From positions 1,109,263 to 1,173,262 of the forward strand of contig KN832554.1 of NCBI GenBank assembly GCA_000827205.1: a stretch of DNA of 64,000 nucleotides, given 5' to 3'. A program made the position numbers and the translations under genes. Source of the DNA: Plicaturopsis crispa FD-325 SS-3. Its lineage: Eukaryota; Basidiomycota; Agaricomycetes; Amylocorticiales; Amylocorticiaceae. The notes below the pieces were generated by a model, which worked only from the letters and a program-made list of their open reading frames with translations, did not search any database and was not told the DNA's origin. Below are positions 46,690-57,610 of this stretch, piece after piece. Position 1 is the first letter of the stretch, and each line of letters starts with the position of its first letter.

Positions 46690-47870
46690 GGCGGTTTGGT
46701 GCTGGGGCCGTTGGAAAACGCGCAAGGGCATGGGTGCTGCTGAGAACGGTGAGGGCCCGGGCGTTGTCGTAAACGCCCAAGGGCGTGGGCGCCGTCAAAA
46801 ACACCCAAGGGTGTGGGTGTGGTCGAGATGAGGGCGTGGGTGCTGTCGAAAACGTGCACGGGCGCACGCGTGCGCGTTGTCGAAAACGCGAGGGGGCCGT
46901 TGAGAATGCGTCGGCGTTGTCGAAAACGCGTGGGGCATGGGCGGTATCGAAAACGTGCACGGCGTCGGCATTGGGGAAAACGCGCGAGGCGTGGGTGGTG
47001 TCGAAAACACACGGGGGCATGCGCATTGTCGAAAACGCGTGGGGGCATGGGCGCTGTCGACAGTGCGCGGGGGCGTCATCGAGAATGCGCAGGGCGGGGG
47101 CGTCGTCGAAAACGCGCAGGGCGTGGGCGCTATTGAAAACGGCGCGGGTGTCGTTGAGAGCGCACAGGGCGGGGGCGTCGTCGAGAGCGCGCAGAACGGG
47201 GGAGTCATCGAAAATGCTCACGGCGCGGGGCGTTGTCGAAAACGCGAACGGTGGGCGGGCGTTGTCGAGAACACGCAGGGCGGGGGTGTCGTCGAGAACG
47301 CGCAAGGGCGCGGGTGTCGTCGAGAACGTGCAAGGGCCAGGGGCGTGTGCCCGTCGACAGCGCGCAAGGGCGTGGGCAGCTCAGTGCTGGGACTGTAGCG
47401 TGCCATCGCCGTCGCCGTTTTGCGTGTGCACGCCGCCTCTGGCGTGATCGGGCGTGGGCATCGGGGGCGTTGTCGAAAATGCGCAGGGCGGGGGCGTTGT
47501 CGAAGACGCGCACGGGCGGTTGTCGTCGAGAGCGCGCAAGGACGGGGGCGTCGTCGAAAACGCGCACGGGGGGTGTCGTCGAGAGCGCGCAAGGGTGGGG
47601 GCGCCGTCGGAAATGCGCAGCGAGAACACGCAGGGCGGGGGCGTTGTCGAAAACGCGCACACTGCGCCGGGTGTCGTCATGAGCGCGCAAGGGCACGGGC
47701 ACCATTGAGAACGTGCACGCGCGCGGGCGCCGTCGAGGACGGTGAGGGGCGCGGGCGTCGTCGAAAGCGCGCAAGGGCACCGTCGAGAACCCGCACGGGC
47801 GGGCGTCGTTGAAGCGTGCACGGGCGGGCGTCGTTGAAGCGTGCACGGGCGGGTGTCGTCGAAACGCCAG
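46690..47870. repeat. GC-rich minisatellite, about 30-bp units (left half)
   Basis: Degenerate units of the type GTCGTCGAAAACGCGCAGGG followed by CGGGGGC, some with GAGAGCGC for GAAAACGC. The same units continue at 52,243-52,460, so a once continuous array was split by the nested element at 47,887-52,226. Open frames on both strands are by-products of the repeat. Confidence 0.8.
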
Positions 47871-48259
47871 GCGTCCCTGTAGTGGAATTGTAATGTGGCC
47901 CTTTGTAGCCCCCCACTGCATTACAATGTCCGGCTCCATAGACATGCCAGCCATTTTCACATTGTAATGTCTACTAGAAGATTTTTTTGGTCTGATCATG
48001 TGACTCCATAGGATTTCTAACCTGCTGTATGCACTATTGATAGCATGCAAAATTGTGCTACACTATTCTTAGGTCAGGGTCCACTCTCATTTGGGCGCAT
48101 TTCATACCAAAATAATGTATTCTATTTTTACTACATAGGGTCCTTACTGAAACCGTACTAGCAAAAGCGGACAGCAGGTACAAAAAGCCCCGGTTGTGAT
48201 CTCGGAGACTGGGTATGCCAGTTGGATCAAGGTTGGGGTCTTGCATACACTACACTATG

Positions 48260-48960
48260 GCCGCGGGCCTCGTCGCAGGTATGTGGGCTGCACGGACTTG
48301 CACAGGCTGCGCGGAGGCGAGCAGCGGATGCTGCATGCGGGGGCTATGCAAAAGTGCACGTCGGGGCGGGGGCTGATTGGCTGCACATGGCGGGGACTGC
48401 GCAGTCTAGCACGAGATGTGCGCAGACTGCGTGAAACTGCGTGGACTAGCACGGCATCTGCGCGGGCTGCGCGGAAGCGAAAATGCACGTGCGGTGCCAG
48501 GGGGTTGGTGCAAATGTGTGGGGAAAGGGTGGGTGCTGGGCGAACATACACAGCCGGGGCTGTGCAAAATTGCACGGCATGCGCGCAGGTTGCGCGGCAG
48601 CGGAAGTACGCGGTGGGAGTGGGGCTGCGCAAATGTGTACGGCGGGGCCTGCACAGAATTGCAGTGTGCGCGTGGGCTGCACGGAGGGGCCTGTGCGAAC
48701 GTGTACGGCGGGGCATGCGCGGACTTGCGCGGAAATGTACAGCGGGGGCGGGGCGGGCGGGCGAAGGTACGCAGCGGGGGGTGGACGAAGGTACGCGGTG
48801 GGCCAACATACACGGCGGGGGCTGGGCAAACGTACGCGGCGGGAGCGGCGTGCACTTGCACGGCATGCACGCGGGCTGCAGGGAAGCTGAAGTGCACGGC
48901 GGGGGCAGGGGGCTTCGCGAGCGTGTGCGGCAGGCAGGGTACGTGATGGGGGCTGCGCGG
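48260..48960. repeat. GC-rich degenerate tandem repeat, roughly 45-60 bp units
   Basis: Repeats of words such as TGCGCGGAAGCG, GTGCACGGCGGGG and TACGCGGTGGG. The units are too diverged for an exact count. Open frames on both strands (up to about 290 codons) reflect composition only. Confidence 0.6.
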
Positions 48961-49195
48961 CATTCTGCCATGCGGGATGCAGCGGTAGCAGCACCTGCCA
49001 CCTGCTCTGCCGCATCGTTCACGCCCGTAGTGCCTGGGTCTGGCACAGCCGGCGCGTCGGATGCGGAGTGGTGAGTGTGCGGGTGTGCTCGCCGCTTTCC
49101 CATGCCCTCCCTTGCGTGCCAGCGCCCTGGCTCGCTCCCCCTGCTTGGAACGCAAACGCGATCCTTGAGAAAAGTGCCTGACTGAAAATCTGGCG

Positions 49196-50654
49196 GTTAG
49201 CTTTGCAATGCAACGGTGAAAAAATTTGAAAAATGACTTACGAAGTGGCGAGGGTCAATAGCGGAGGCCAGGCTGCGGACACGGAGGGCTCGTTGTGCGG
49301 GGGTGATAGAAGGTGGGCGGCGACGGCGCGTGGAGACGGCGCGGGGTGCGTTGCTGATATAGAGAGTGGGTGGGAGGAGGATGAAGGCGGCCGGTGTAGG
49401 GCGTGCTGTGCGTGTGTGTGTGCCGGTTGTGTGTTGAGCACAAGGCTCCGATGTCGTGAGGAGGGTGTGTATGGGGAGGGGTACGAGGTCGTGACGTGGC
49501 TGCCAAAACGCTGTCAGCACTCGTTCTCTATGGTCAAGTAATGGAAATAAAACTTACTTTTCATAAGGAGCAAATGATAGACACCCCTCGCAGAAATGCG
49601 AGGGGTGCGCGGGCTTTGTGGTGCGCAGCGATGTGGGGAGGGAGGTGGACGACGACGAGGAAAAGAAAAACGAACATTGTCGACGTGTTCGTGAAATTCA
49701 AACTCCGCCGGAGACGCCCGAACGCTGCGCGCGCTGCATCCGACGACGCCGAAACACTGTCCTGAGCAATTGTATGCTCATATTAAAATCTACAAATAAT
49801 ACACAGCGCTCGTATATGCATATAGATGAAGTGTACCGAGTTTCAGATTTTTTTGACGGACGCAAATCAGTCAGTGAGCAAAATACCAGCCAAAAAGTTT
49901 GCAACAGTTTGCAACACTAAGGCATGCTCACTTCACTTGCCCTGGTGGTTTTTTGGCTCTGGAAAAACGAGATTCGGCGTTAGGAGGTACTAATTGACGT
50001 ACACATAACTTACAGTAATTATCCGGGCGATGTGCCCATTCCTAGAGCGAGCGCGAATACGCTGCAAGCAGTGTATTGGCGTGTCGCGGAACGTCCGAAA
50101 TGCTCGGAATGGCTGGTTTGGCGCTTTCTCGCGCATTTCAGACTCTCGCAATGGGAACACACACTAAGCTCCATCGAAAAATTGCACCCCGGGGTTTTTT
50201 GGTACGAGGAACACGAATATGAATTTTTCAGAATAAAATATGCAGGGGGAGTAAGCGTAGAGACAGAGTAAAGCTTGATTGCGCCGAAATTTGAACTCTT
50301 TGACCTGTAGGCTCATACATAGCCATCCAAAATATTTATCGCTGCATCAGAACGCTCTACTAGTACTCTAATATATATTCTGATTTTACCAGATTTAAAT
50401 ACCCTTTTTTGAAGCATGTAGACGTCGACGAAAGCCTGTGTGGCCACTGTGCGCACGAGCCATCGGAATTCGGAACCAACCGACGCGTCGTCGATGGTTG
50501 GTTTTCCTCCTGCTCGTCGTCGTCCTCTTCCTCAGCGTCCGCGCATGCCACGACGGCGCCCCACCCTCCGCATCTTGCGCGAGGGTGTCCTTTTGTTTTT
50601 TTCTCTGATAAAGTAAGTTTTATTCCATTCTACCGTTAGTTGCAAAGCTAACTA
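49196..50654. repeat. Inner palindromic unit with unexplained open frames
   Basis: Inverted copies at the two sides: GGTTAGCTTTGCAA (49,196) against TTGCAAAGCTAAC (50,641), and TGGAAATAAAACTTACTTT (49,543) against AAGTAAGTTTTATTCCA (50,611), the latter extending over roughly 50 bp with mismatches. Just inside the left copy is a perfect 11-bp stem CACCCCTCGCA-GAAA-TGCGAGGGGTG (49,582-49,607) with a GNRA-type loop. Two plus-strand open frames have normal protein-like composition: 49,618-49,920 (RCARCIRRRRNTVLSN) and 50,032-50,271 (KCSEWLVWRFLAHFRLSQWE). Neither was recognised. They may be remnants of the element's own gene. Confidence 0.5.
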
Positions 50655-51339
50655 TCTCTTTGCAGCCACGTCGCGGCACCGACGACGACGACGACGTCCG
50701 CGTCCGCGTCCACGGCCACGCCCCCACACCCACGAACGCCTCCGCTTCCAGCACCACCCCACGCCGACGTCGGCGCTAACGCCCACCTCCTCGTCGTCTA
50801 CGCCCACGCCCACTACCACCTCCGCTTCGACACCCACCTCCCCGCCCACGCCCACATCGCTCACGCCGACGTCAAGCGTCGCGTTGACGCGCACGCTCGC
50901 CTACGCGATTGGCTCCACGCCCACCCCCGCGCGATCGCATACCGCGCCGCAGCCGCCCGCTCGCACTCTGCAGGCCAGAAGCGGCCAGTGCGGCGCCCAC
51001 CCCCAGTTCAAGATCGACCGCACGCCCAGAACCACGCGGATAGGAGGGCGGTAGTGCGAAGGCCGGGAGGGCGAGGGCGACAGCGACAGCAGGCGCGACG
51101 GTGGCAGACACGACGGGGCTATACGCCCCGTCGTTTGGCGTCCTGGTTTCGCGCCTGCCAACTGGCAGCGCTCCGGAACTGCCAGGTCCGGGCGCAGACA
51201 GCAATGAACGACAGGGCATAGCGCCCTGTCGTTCGGCGTCGTCTATGCCTTGGCGGCGACGACGCGAAGTCGCGTACCACGGCGCGATAGCACAGGGAGG
51301 GCACCAGCGAACGGCGGTCTCCATGCCCTGTCCCCCACG

Positions 51340-51740
51340 CCCTGCGCACACACCTCCACGCCCTTCGCGCGCACACCCACACCCTCTGCGCACACCCCCA
51401 CGTGCAAGCCCTCCGCGTCCGCGCACACCCTCGCCGTTTCCGCGCACACCCTCGCCGTTTCCGCGCACACGCACACGCCCTCCGCGCACACCCACGCCCT
51501 CCGCATCTGTGTACGCCCCCACGTCCACGCATGCCCTTTCCGCGCACACGCACACGCCCTCCGCGTCCGCGCATGCCCTTTGCATCCGCGCACGCCCTTC
51601 GCATCCGCACAAGCTGCGCGCTCACCCCCGCCCTTTCCGCACGCTCGCCCTCCGCACACACCCATGCCCTCTGCGTTCGCACACGCTGCGTACGCGCGCG
51701 CGCCGCGCAAGCGCGCACGCTCTCCCGCACCTGCCCTCCT
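51340..51740. repeat. C-rich minisatellite (CGCGCACACNCACNCCCTC type)
   Basis: Short degenerate units of about 18-21 bp, for example CGCGCACACGCACACGCCCTC-like words and CCGCGTCCGCGCATGCCC, ending at a T12 run (51,767-51,778). The long open frames here on both strands are low-complexity. Confidence 0.65.
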
Positions 51741-52242
51741 CGATTGCGCCCACGGAGCGCGCCGCTTTTTTTTTTTTGCTTTCATGTATTTAGTAAAAAA
51801 TAATATTATTGTTCACTCCATACTGTAGTAACTAGTAAGCAACATTAAGATGTATATACGAAAAGCTGATGGAAAGTGAAATACGAGGAGGAGGCACACG
51901 AAGGTTTGAAGAAGCACGCAAATAGCCGACTCCTCCTACGAGATTTCCAAATACGGACGCGACAATGTCGCGAGGCACGATCGAGTGGCCGAAACACCAG
52001 AGAAGCGGCCGAGAATGGGAAAAAGAGTGTATGCTACTGATTCCGAAGTTTTCAAGCATCCGAGGCTGCCAAGGGTTGCGCCAGGTGGGGGATTCACTAG
52101 GATTGCCCATGTGGCTGAAGAGCCTGAGACGACGTCGGAATATCCGCATTGTAATGTCCTAAGGCTATGATTGTAGAGCCATACATTGTAACGCGATGGG
52201 GGGCTACAATCTAAGTACATTACAATGTACTTACAATGACTG

Positions 52243-53060
52243 GTGGAAACGCGCTCGGGCGTGGGCGCCGTCGAGAGTGCGCAAGGGTGTGTGCGCCGTC
52301 GAAAAGCGCACGGGTGTGCGCACTGTCAAGAGTGCGCGCAGGCGCGGGCGCCGTCGAGAGGGTGCAAGGGTGTGCGCACCGTCGAAAATGCGCAAGGGGG
52401 CGCCGTCGAGAATGCACACAGGTGTGTGCCCCGTCGACGACGCGCAAGGGCGTGGGTGGTCCGATACTGCGACTGTGGCGCGCTGTCACTGTTTTGCGCG
52501 CCGGGGTGGGCGGTTTGGTGCTGAAGCCGTTGCGCGCCACCTCCGGTGTGATTGGGCGTGCGCGCCGGCGCGATGTTGGTAGGCGCCGCCATTTTGTGTG
52601 TGCGCGCCGCCTCTGGTGCCGTGCTGCGGTGGCGTTCTGCGCGTCGGCGCCGGTGGTTCGTTGCTGAGACGCCGCCGCCGCCGTTTTGCGCGTACGCGCC
52701 GTTGCCGTGTTGCGCGTGTTGTCGCCGTTTTGCGCGGGGTCGTTGGTGGTTCGGTGCTAGGACCGTGGCGCCGTTTTGCGCGTGCGCGCCGTCGCCGTTT
52801 TGCGTTGGGCGTCGGTTGCTGGGAAGCCGCCGCTGTTTTGCGCGTATGCGCCGTTGCTGCGTCGGGTGTTGGTGTTGGTGGTTTGTTGCGCAGTGGTGCT
52901 GCGCTGGCGTTTTGCGCGTCGGCGCCGGTGGTCCGTTGCTGGGACCTAGCGCGCCCGCAAAACGGCGGCGGTGCGCTGGCGTGATTGGGCGTGCGCGCAG
53001 GTGGTTCGTTGCGGGACCTAGCATGTCGCCGCCGTTTTTTGAGTGCGGCGGGGCACGGTG
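52243..53060. repeat. Right half of split minisatellite and adjoining GC-rich repeat
   Basis: 52,243-52,460 continues the 30-bp GTCGAGAGTGCGCAAGGG-type array seen at 46,690-47,870. From 52,490 to 53,060 a different degenerate repeat takes over (G/CCGTTTTGCGCGTGCGCGCC words, about 45-60 bp apart). Confidence 0.7.
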
Positions 53061-54165
53061 TGCGAGTGCGCGCCGTCTGTGGTGCTACACTGCCTGCAAA
53101 ATTGCACTTGGAGGGGGTGTACAATTGTTAGCAAGGACTTCCATCAAGATTGAACTAGTAGTACTCACCTAGTATCCAAAACCTCATCGCAAACGCCCGC
53201 TACCCTGCAATAAGCCAACGTCTAGATGGTAGTGGAAAGAGCCTAGAGGAAGATAAGATGAGAGAATGGACTTAGAGAAATTCAACGAGTTGACGCGCGG
53301 GAAATTAGCGTGGGAATGATTGCAGGACTCTGCACATTGATGCCACGTCAATTAAATTTTCATTCTGTGCTTCACTCTCAACGCTCATGCTCGTTGTTCT
53401 GGATGACAATTGGCTCGCTACTCACCCTCCTCAGCCTAGGACTGGGGTGATTGTGTTTCATTACATTCAATGTGAGTACCATCACCTTTTGCTGTTGTTG
53501 AAAACATGCTCACAAGCTTCGCCATGCGACATTGCGTCGCACAGCATATCGTGGAGTGTGCACTCGCTGCCATCCCACCACCAGCACTATTGTAGGTGGC
53601 GAGCTGTGAGCGACGCTACTTGCTCAGTGGTAAGTGTACTCCCTGCCTCTACTCCCTCCCTCAATTCTTACTTTTCTCTCTTATCTTCTCAGGCTGTAGA
53701 TCGAGCTTTTATTACTGACATTATGCTGCATGCAATCTGTGAGTGTTTCATCGTCAGCATAAGGAAGTATTTCCTGTGCTAATGTGTACACATAAGCCAG
53801 CGCTCTGCGTACACCCCAGCACTGCGCCAGCATAGCACCCACTGGTGCGCTTCTGGTGTGCATTTCTGCACAGTGAGTTATAGAACATCTTTGCAAGTCA
53901 TAATGTGCTAATGACCCCCTGTTTGCTGTTTGCAAGGGTAGGAATCTCACTGGTCATGATTGAATTATGTGGGCTACAATAGTAGATTAGTACTTGTATT
54001 AAATTAGCACAAATAAATTGATGTTGAGCCTACCTCTATATGTGCACTTAGAGCTGTTATAGCTATTATAGCAAGGGAAAATGCTGTAAAATCAATGGAA
54101 TCTAGTGTAACTATACGAGCTATAATAGCACATCACCCAAAAGGTGCCATCTATACGGTGCTATA

Positions 54166-54429
54166 CTGTACTATTCCGACCAAGTCTTCGGGTCACGGGT
54201 CACAGCGCCTTCCGAAGTGAAGAGATTTTCGGAATGTCACGGTCACATTGGCATACGAAGAGTACAAATTTTCCTAATGTCACAAATTTGCTCTAAAATA
54301 GGCTCGAAATAGCAATTTTTCTCGAGATTTCGGACTTGTCACAGCAAAATTTCGCTCCCGAAGAGATGTCCATCTCTTCGGCCGTGGTCACAGGTCACAA
54401 TGGCCGAAGAGTTGGTCGGAATAGTACAG
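54166..54429. mobile_element. MITE (264 bp) with TA target duplication, Tc1/mariner-like
   Basis: The left end CTGTACTATTCCGACCAA and its exact reverse complement at the right end are each flanked by TA (54,164-65 and 54,430-31). The inverted similarity extends inward (TCTTCGG / CCGAAGA). The body has repeated TTCGG and GGTCACGG/GGTCACAGG words and no open frame. It lies in the right subterminal region of CATCAG element 2, so it inserted after that element. Confidence 0.85.
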
Positions 54430-54541
54430 TATAGTTGGCACCTACCTATAGTGTCTATGTGAACTATATGAGCTATATAGCAACTTAGAGCAATTTAGAG
54501 CAACTTATAGCAACTTTGGAACCAGTTTGATTTTCCTGATG

Positions 54542-55100
54542 TGGTGGCTTGCGGCGAGCATTTGGGAGTTGGGGCATTCATTTCGTCGACCTTCAACTTT
54601 TGGAAGTCAAAGAGGTCACCACGACTCGTTGACGCTCGAGCAGTGCTAGAGACTGGTGCAACAACTGAATATCGCATTTCCGTTCTAGTGCGCTCATGCA
54701 AGGTACGCATACATCTCTCATCATTGGCAGAGACTCACAGACACGTTTAGACCATCCGTTGTGCCTTTAGCAAACGCTGGCGCCTCGAGTTCGATGTTAG
54801 GGAGGTCGCACTCGCCGTCGAAAGTGAATTGGTTGCATTTATGACAGAAATACCCCACCCAACTACTTACCTGCCTCCGCTAAAGTATGATAGCATCCGC
54901 CAAATACACTCCTCCAATTTCAAAGTGCGTGGGCTGTCCCTCGTGGATTTCAATGCTTTGTATTGGGGGAGGCTCTGAGCACCAGAAATCTACCGTCGAG
55001 CCTGCGGGGCAGACAATTTCGCTCGGGGCAGCGAGCTACCGTCTCCATGATTGTAAACAAGTAACATCTGCTATCAAGTGAAGCCGGTAATGTCGACCAT
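54542..55100. other. Right flank of element 2; unassigned
   Basis: Directly after the element an open stretch continues (VACGEHLGVGAFISSTFNFW, to about 54,710) but does not read like the expected MLH3 C terminus. From about 54,930 the sequence is R-family internal (minus orientation) leading to core 7. The origin of the 54,542-54,900 piece is unknown. Confidence 0.35.
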
Positions 55101-55391
55101 GAGCGACACGCAACAACGAGAAAAATAAAACGCAAAAAAAGGTACAAGTTCCGACGTCCGTGTAGTAGAGGTCAGCACCCCTCTCGGCACTCTGACTACA
55201 CGGTACGGTTCATCTGCCCTCGGTTTGTCAGATAGCAGCCTAGGTTACGGTAGCCGATCGGCCACACAGGCCTCACGCTCCACCGTAGCGGTTGTATCCT
55301 ACATCCTCCCCGAGTAACGCCTTGTACAATTATCCATGGAGCAGAAACGATGCGGTCAAAGGATATTTTGATTTTGTTTGACTCGCCGGTC
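55101..55391 (-). repeat. R core copy 7 (291 bp)
   Basis: Minus orientation, T7 run. One extra base in the T-run region accounts for its length. Full left extension on the 55,392-55,600 side. Confidence 0.85.
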
Positions 55392-57320
55392 AAGTTTTCA
55401 ATTCCCTGGGGGCGTGGACGTGCTTCAGATGCCGTTTAGCCACTGCAGTTGGCCGTTTCAAGCGCGTCGTTGTGCGACTCGTAGTCGATCCTCGTACGTT
55501 ATTCCCTCGTTGCGGAGGCAACTGGCATGTTTCGTAGAGGTTTCGAGCAAAGTTCAGTGGCAGAGTCCAGCGCGTCGCGGGCGCGTAAGAATCACGTGCG
55601 GGATCTCCAAGTACGGAAATTGTGGCAGAAACATGGCCAGTTGAGTACTTTTCGTGGATGTTAGACGCGAGTCGACATTCCAGACCTACCACGAGAGTGT
55701 CACGGGGCAATGAGGCTTATAACAGGTGAGTTGTCGAAGTTTCAAATTTCGAACCACGTCGCACTGCCTGGAACATGCCCACGAAGGCTAAACAGCTGCG
55801 ACACCGTACACAAGCAGACAAGCATAACTGGCATCAGACCGGAAGAGGCGACAGGAAAAGCGACACAGGAAGTACATATACAGGAATCCAAATGATTGTA
55901 TGTCTACGTGCACAAATGGTTGCAAGAGGGCAATACAGAATGAGGAATGGCGGTTCAAGTAGATGCGGCGTAAATGGAACCGAAATATGGGAAGGAGAGA
56001 CTGTGGGGAGAGTAGAATCGAGACCAAGGATGAACAGCAAATGCAGAAGGTGATAAGTATCGCGAAACCAAGGGAAGGAGTATCGTTAACGTGAAGTGCC
56101 AGTGTCCAATGTGTCCATGCTTTCGGTTTTGGTGTGGGAGGGGAGCGGTCGAAGGCAGAGGGGAGCAGTAGTCTCCAAAGGTAATATAGTTTTGGGCGCG
56201 CGAATGGGAATTTGGAAAGATCCGGTTAACATGCTACGGGGACGTTCGAGATCGTCGAGTTCGTGAGGTTCGTTACATGCAATGTTTTGGAGCGCAGATT
56301 TTGAAGAGCAAGCCGAGCCGAAGGGAGGGCTGCCGGGGGACGATGGTGGAAGCTCGTTATCAGGCACGCAGTAGGGCTTGGGCACGGACTGCATGCCGCT
56401 TATAGACCTAATATTTCCCGTCGCTTGCATGAGTATCTTGTACCTTGTCGGCGCGAGGATGAAATGCGCACCAGAAGATTGTCCGTCTTGAAAGTCGAGC
56501 TGTACATGTGGTTGATACCGCTCTCCTCTAGAACACGCGAGAAAGCGGACCGTGTTTATCTATACCCAGCACATCATGTCAAAAATCGTGTCGATACAAA
56601 GAATGAAAGAGACTTGCCTAAGCCGAGCCTGCACAGGTCAATCTGCAGGCATTTTAGAGTACTTCCTTGCGAAGCCTGGTCCTCATCCTCCTCGTCCGAG
56701 AAGTCGGGACTCTGAAACGGCCCCGAACGGTCGTCGATGGCGTCTAAATCGCCGCCACATATGACCATATGTCTCTCCGCCGGGGAAAGCAGGGCAGCGA
56801 GGAGCGATACGTCCGCTGTCAACGAAGAACCCTTCGAAATCCGCGTGAAACCGAAGAGTGACACTCCGGGCTGAGAGCCGCGCCGCTCTGCGATTGCTGG
56901 AAGGGCTATTTCTAGTCGGTTGAGCGCCGGTCGTGGTTTTCGTTATATCTGGGTAGGACCGTAATACCGAGGAGGGGACGATAAATCGACGGCGTCTCCG
57001 TGTGCATGGCAGCACAGTTCAGTGCTTGTTGAATGTCTGCGAATAGCCGTCATAATTAGCTATATGAGACTTTGAAAGGTAATATTAATGGCGTACCAAA
57101 CGCACCGGTTTATGTACCACGGCGCATCCTCATTGCTAGTAAGTCCTTCCTAGAATCCCAACGAGTTCTGCGGGCTGCCACTCACGGATTTGTATCTTTG
57201 GTGCTGGGGATGGCTCCGAGCACCTGTTGGGAGCGCGATTCAGACGAGGACAGCGGGCGACAGTGTTCATTCATAAGTATGGAAAAACAACACCTAGTGA
57301 AGACGGTAAGGTCAGACTCT
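55392..57320 (-). repeat. R-family internal segment between cores 7 and 8
   Basis: On the minus strand: R landmark region (57,320-57,060), the SLTTDVSLLAALLS / FSDEEDEDQ block (57,015-56,574), a splice-like middle stretch, the EPHELDDLERPR block (56,290-56,190), then a part not seen elsewhere (56,070-55,800) and the extension of core 7. Degenerate; no enzyme domain. Confidence 0.6.
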
Positions 57321-57610
57321 GAACGACACGCAACGAAGAGAAAAATGAAACGCCAAAAAAGTACAAGTTCCGACGCCCGTGTAGTCGAGGTCAGCATCCC
57401 TCTCGGCACACCGGCTACACGGTACGGTTCATCTGCCCTCGGTTTGTCAGATAGCAGCCTAGGTTACGGCAGCCGATCGGCCACACAGGCCTCACGCTCC
57501 ACCGTAGCGGTTGTATCCTACATCCTCCCCGAGTAACGCCTTGTACAGTTTTCCATGGAACAAAAACGATGCGGTCAAAACATATTTTGATTTTGTTTGG
57601 CTCACCGGTC
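57321..57610 (-). repeat. R core copy 8 (290 bp)
   Basis: Minus orientation, T6 run. It differs in the hairpin loop flank (CCGGTGTGCC for CAGAGTGCC) while the CCGTGTAG / CTACACGG stem is kept. Confidence 0.85.

Larger units (their letters stand above)
47887..52226. mobile_element. Nested inverted-repeat element (about 4.3 kb) inside element 2
   Basis: The left end reads ATTGTAATGTGGCCC .. TTGTAGCCCCCCA .. TTACAATGT. The right end gives the same order on the minus strand (ATTGTAATGTACTTAG, TTGTAGCCCCCCATCG, TTACAATGT). The imperfect terminal repeat is about 60 bp. The flanking sequence on both sides is the same 30-bp minisatellite, showing insertion into it. The interior holds other GC-rich repeats (48,260-48,960 and 51,340-51,740) and a palindromic inner unit (49,196-50,654). 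No target duplication could be fixed. Confidence 0.65.
46362..54541. mobile_element. CATCAG element 2 (8,180 bp), composite
   Basis: It starts CATCAGGAAAATCACTTTG and ends GATTTTCCTGATG; the terminal 14 bp are perfect inverted repeats. A 2-bp TG duplication flanks it (46,360-61 and 54,542-43). The left subterminal region (46,380-46,620) and right one (54,040-54,520) are rich in CTATAG-type words, as in element 1. The inside is swollen by GC-rich minisatellites, a nested element at 47,887-52,226 and a MITE at 54,166-54,429. No transposase was recognised. The left insertion point is inside the MLH3 C-terminal domain. Confidence 0.75.

Noticed and set aside
46505-53124. Many long open frames rich in Arg, His, Pro, Gly and Ala
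   Set aside because: By-products of minisatellites. Units are often multiples of three or lack A/T-rich stops, so all frames stay open.
54542-54710. Continuation of MLH3 after element 2
   Set aside because: The frame is open, but VACGEHLGVGAFISSTFNFW does not resemble the MLH3 C-terminal domain that should follow. Its origin is left unassigned.
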